Origin: Ruegeria haliotis
GTDB lineage: Bacteria; Pseudomonadota; Alphaproteobacteria; Rhodobacterales; Rhodobacteraceae
Assembly (NCBI RefSeq): GCF_013377785.1
Contig: NZ_JABXWT010000010.1
Span: 62,001 to 126,000, forward strand
DNA: 64,000 bases
Direction: 5' to 3'
The position numbers were made by a program, and so were the translations under genes. This document shows, piece after piece, positions 62,727 to 64,000 of this stretch. Every line of letters starts with the position of its first letter. Positions within the stretch are counted from its first letter, which is position 1. The notes beneath the pieces were generated by a model. It was not told the origin of the DNA. It saw nothing but the letters and a program-made list of their open reading frames with translations, and ran no database searches.

Positions 62727-63605
62727 ATGCGAGCGGTATTCGGACTTGTCCTGATTGTCGGGGTGGCCCTGGCTGGGGGTGCCGTGTACATGGCGCGCAA
62801 TTATATTGCCGCTTACCAGGATGAACTTACGCGTCAGAGACTGGCCGCAGAGGAAGCCTTGGCGAACGCCAATGTCGAGGTTGTTCCAACAATGGGCGTC
62901 CTCGTCTCGACCCGTTCTCTGAAATACGGTGAAAAACTGAATCAGGAAGATGTGCGGGTCGTGGATTGGCCCGAAAACGCGATTCCCGAGGGAACTTTTA
63001 CTGACCTCACCGTTCTCTTCCCAGAAACAGGTGACAGGGATCGCTTTGTACTGAGAGCCATGGAAAAAGATGAAGCGGTGATGGCTATCAAAATCACCAA
63101 GCCGGGTGAAAAGGCAGGCCTGACATCGCGCCTTGAAAAAGGTATGCGGGCCTTTGCGATCAGTGTTGATGTGGCGTCAGGCGTCTCCGGCTTTTTGCGG
63201 CCAGGTGACAATGTTGACATTTACTGGACCGGTTCCAGCGGCACGAACGTGGGCAATAGCGGCGGGATAACACGCCTGATTCAAACCAGCATCGAATTGA
63301 TCGCCGTTGATCAAACAACGGGCTCAGACGTGACCGGAACCACGATTGCACGCACCGTGACAGTCGCGGCCACTCCGGAGCAGGTCGGGGCTCTCGCGCA
63401 GGCACAGAATACGGGTCGCTTGTCTCTTGCCTTGGTTGGCATATTGGATGAATCAATCGCGACGGCAATCGAGGTCGATCAGCGCAAGTTGCTTGGCATC
63501 AAAGAGGCTGCCCCGGCGCCGGAGCAAGTGCTCGAACAAGTTTGCACGACGCGTATTCGCCGCGGTGGAGAAATTGTGGAAACCAAGATTCCCTGCACAA
63601 ACTGA
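62727..63605 (+). CDS. cpaB: Flp pilus assembly protein CpaB (RcpC)
   Basis: A 292-residue inner-membrane/periplasmic protein of the Tad pilus machine. An N-terminal helix (FGLVLIVGVALAGGAVYMA) is followed by a SAF-type domain (about 55-120, TRSLKYGEKLNQEDVRVVDW) and the RcpC domain (ISVDVASGVSGFLRPGDNVD near 150-170). It probably links the secretin to the inner-membrane complex or binds peptidoglycan. AGAGG lies upstream. A terminator-like hairpin separates it from cpaC. Confidence 0.95.
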   Translation: MRAVFGLVLIVGVALAGGAVYMARNYIAAYQDELTRQRLAAEEALANANVEVVPTMGVLVSTRSLKYGEKLNQEDVRVVDWPENAIPEGTFTDLTVLFPETGDRDRFVLRAMEKDEAVMAIKITKPGEKAGLTSRLEKGMRAFAISVDVASGVSGFLRPGDNVDIYWTGSSGTNVGNSGGITRLIQTSIELIAVDQTTGSDVTGTTIARTVTVAATPEQVGALAQAQNTGRLSLALVGILDESIATAIEVDQRKLLGIKEAAPAPEQVLEQVCTTRIRRGGEIVETKIPCTN

Positions 63606-63631
63606 CACTAATTCAGCACGTTACAAGATCA

Positions 63632-63659
63632 GAGCCGCGCCAAAAGCGCGGCTCATTTT
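63632..63659 (+). terminator. Terminator-like hairpin between cpaB and cpaC
   Basis: A 9-bp stem (GAGCCGCGC with GCGCGGCTC) and 5-nt loop followed by ATTTTGTTG. It may lower cpaC expression or end the cpaB transcript. Confidence 0.8.
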
Positions 63660-63799
63660 GTTGTAAATGTTGCCAATTATCCACATAAGGAAAATTCCGG
63701 AAACCATTGATTATTGCAATAAATTCGGAATTCGCGCAGTCTCTTTCATCACAGGGCATAAGACCCCAAAAATGAGGCGTGATCGGAGAGGCAGGTCAC

Positions 63800-64000
63800 A
63801 TGACAATACGTTACTGGATCAGCGCAACCCTGCTGGGGTTGTCGCTTGTTGTGGGCCCCGTCGGCGATGCCGCCTGGGCTGAAACTCTTCGCGTGGTAAA
63901 GAAGGGCACGGTGGAAACACTGGATGTCCCGATGAACCGGGCGATCGTTGTAGAAAGCGAACAACCGTTTGCAGAGCTCAGCATTGCCAACGCCGGCATT
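63800..64000 (+). CDS. CpaC/RcpA-type secretin, N-terminal part (cut by window edge)
   Basis: The first 67 residues of a protein with a signal peptide (ending AAWA), then ETLRVVKKGTVETLDVPMNR and AIVVESEQPFAELSIANAGI. This is the start of the N-terminal pilus-secretin domain typical of CpaC/RcpA, the outer-membrane channel of the Tad pilus. GGAG lies upstream of the ATG at 63800. The frame runs off the right edge. The assignment rests on these residues and on cpaB next to it. Confidence 0.8.
   Translation, partial: MTIRYWISATLLGLSLVVGPVGDAAWAETLRVVKKGTVETLDVPMNRAIVVESEQPFAELSIANAGI

Noticed and set aside
63677..63685. Exact DnaA box TTATCCACA between cpaB and cpaC
   Set aside because: A single box is expected by chance at about this frequency; there is no cluster, AT-rich unwinding region or replication gene, so no origin is called.
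1..64000. CRISPR arrays, insertion sequences, phage, tRNA or rRNA genes
   Set aside because: I looked for regularly spaced repeats, transposase or integrase motifs and conserved RNA sequences and saw none.

Overview
The window reads as a chromosomal segment of an alphaproteobacterium of the family Rhodobacteraceae (Roseobacter group). Evidence seen directly: a gcrA cell-cycle regulator, a GAF-type ptsP, an Entner-Doudoroff operon (zwf-edd-eda), a ctaC-ctaB-small ORF-ctaG-ctaE-surf1-thrC-M16 peptidase order, a perfect FNR-type box, densely packed GC-rich genes with 1-4 nt stop/start overlaps, and a Flp/Tad pilus locus with two small pilins. The species cannot be named from the sequence alone. 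I see no phage, insertion sequence, integrase, CRISPR array, rRNA or tRNA.

Layout. 1-9 kb: tail of a membrane protein, a ketopantoate-reductase-like gene, pirin, a Tat-exported intradiol-dioxygenase-like protein with a bis-heme-type membrane partner, argD-argF, and DMT, MFS and ABC-2 transporters. 9-20 kb: gcrA with a hairpin leader, Nudix, DUF2235, an orphan CoxL-like molybdoenzyme subunit, a dienelactone-hydrolase-like gene, an enlarged valS, BenE, crotonase and VOC. 20-32 kb: SMP-30-like protein, two PLP aminotransferases, zwf-edd-eda (no pgl), then lysC-ptsP. 32-46 kb: small metabolic and salvage genes (SDR, DUF1178, Nudix, EcsC, GNAT, flavin reductase, acyltransferase, SulP, IalB-like, mtnP, LysE, ribbon-helix-helix, apt, fasciclin, GlcD-like, MBL). 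46-53 kb: cytochrome c oxidase subunits II and III with assembly factors, thrC and an M16 peptidase. 53-61 kb: tldD, dprA, topA, scoAB, lytic transglycosylase. 61.5-64 kb: start of the Flp/Tad pilus locus (two pilins, cpaB, truncated cpaC).

Two genes too short for a usual ORF cut-off are supported by ribosome-binding sites and coupled stops/starts. One is a 42-residue secreted cysteine-rich peptide (40418-40546) whose stop overlaps the start of a membrane-anchored protein of unknown function. The other is a 53-residue single-span protein between ctaB and ctaG (50943-51104). The first pair is the best candidate here for an undescribed system. Other leads are a dispersed 21-bp repeat family with one copy inside the coding sequence of valS, a terminator-like hairpin with a GANTC methylation site in its loop directly upstream of gcrA, an FNR-type box between ctaC and tldD, and a LacI-type operator upstream of zwf. 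Many convergent gene pairs are packed tightly; two of them share a CTAG as both stop codons.
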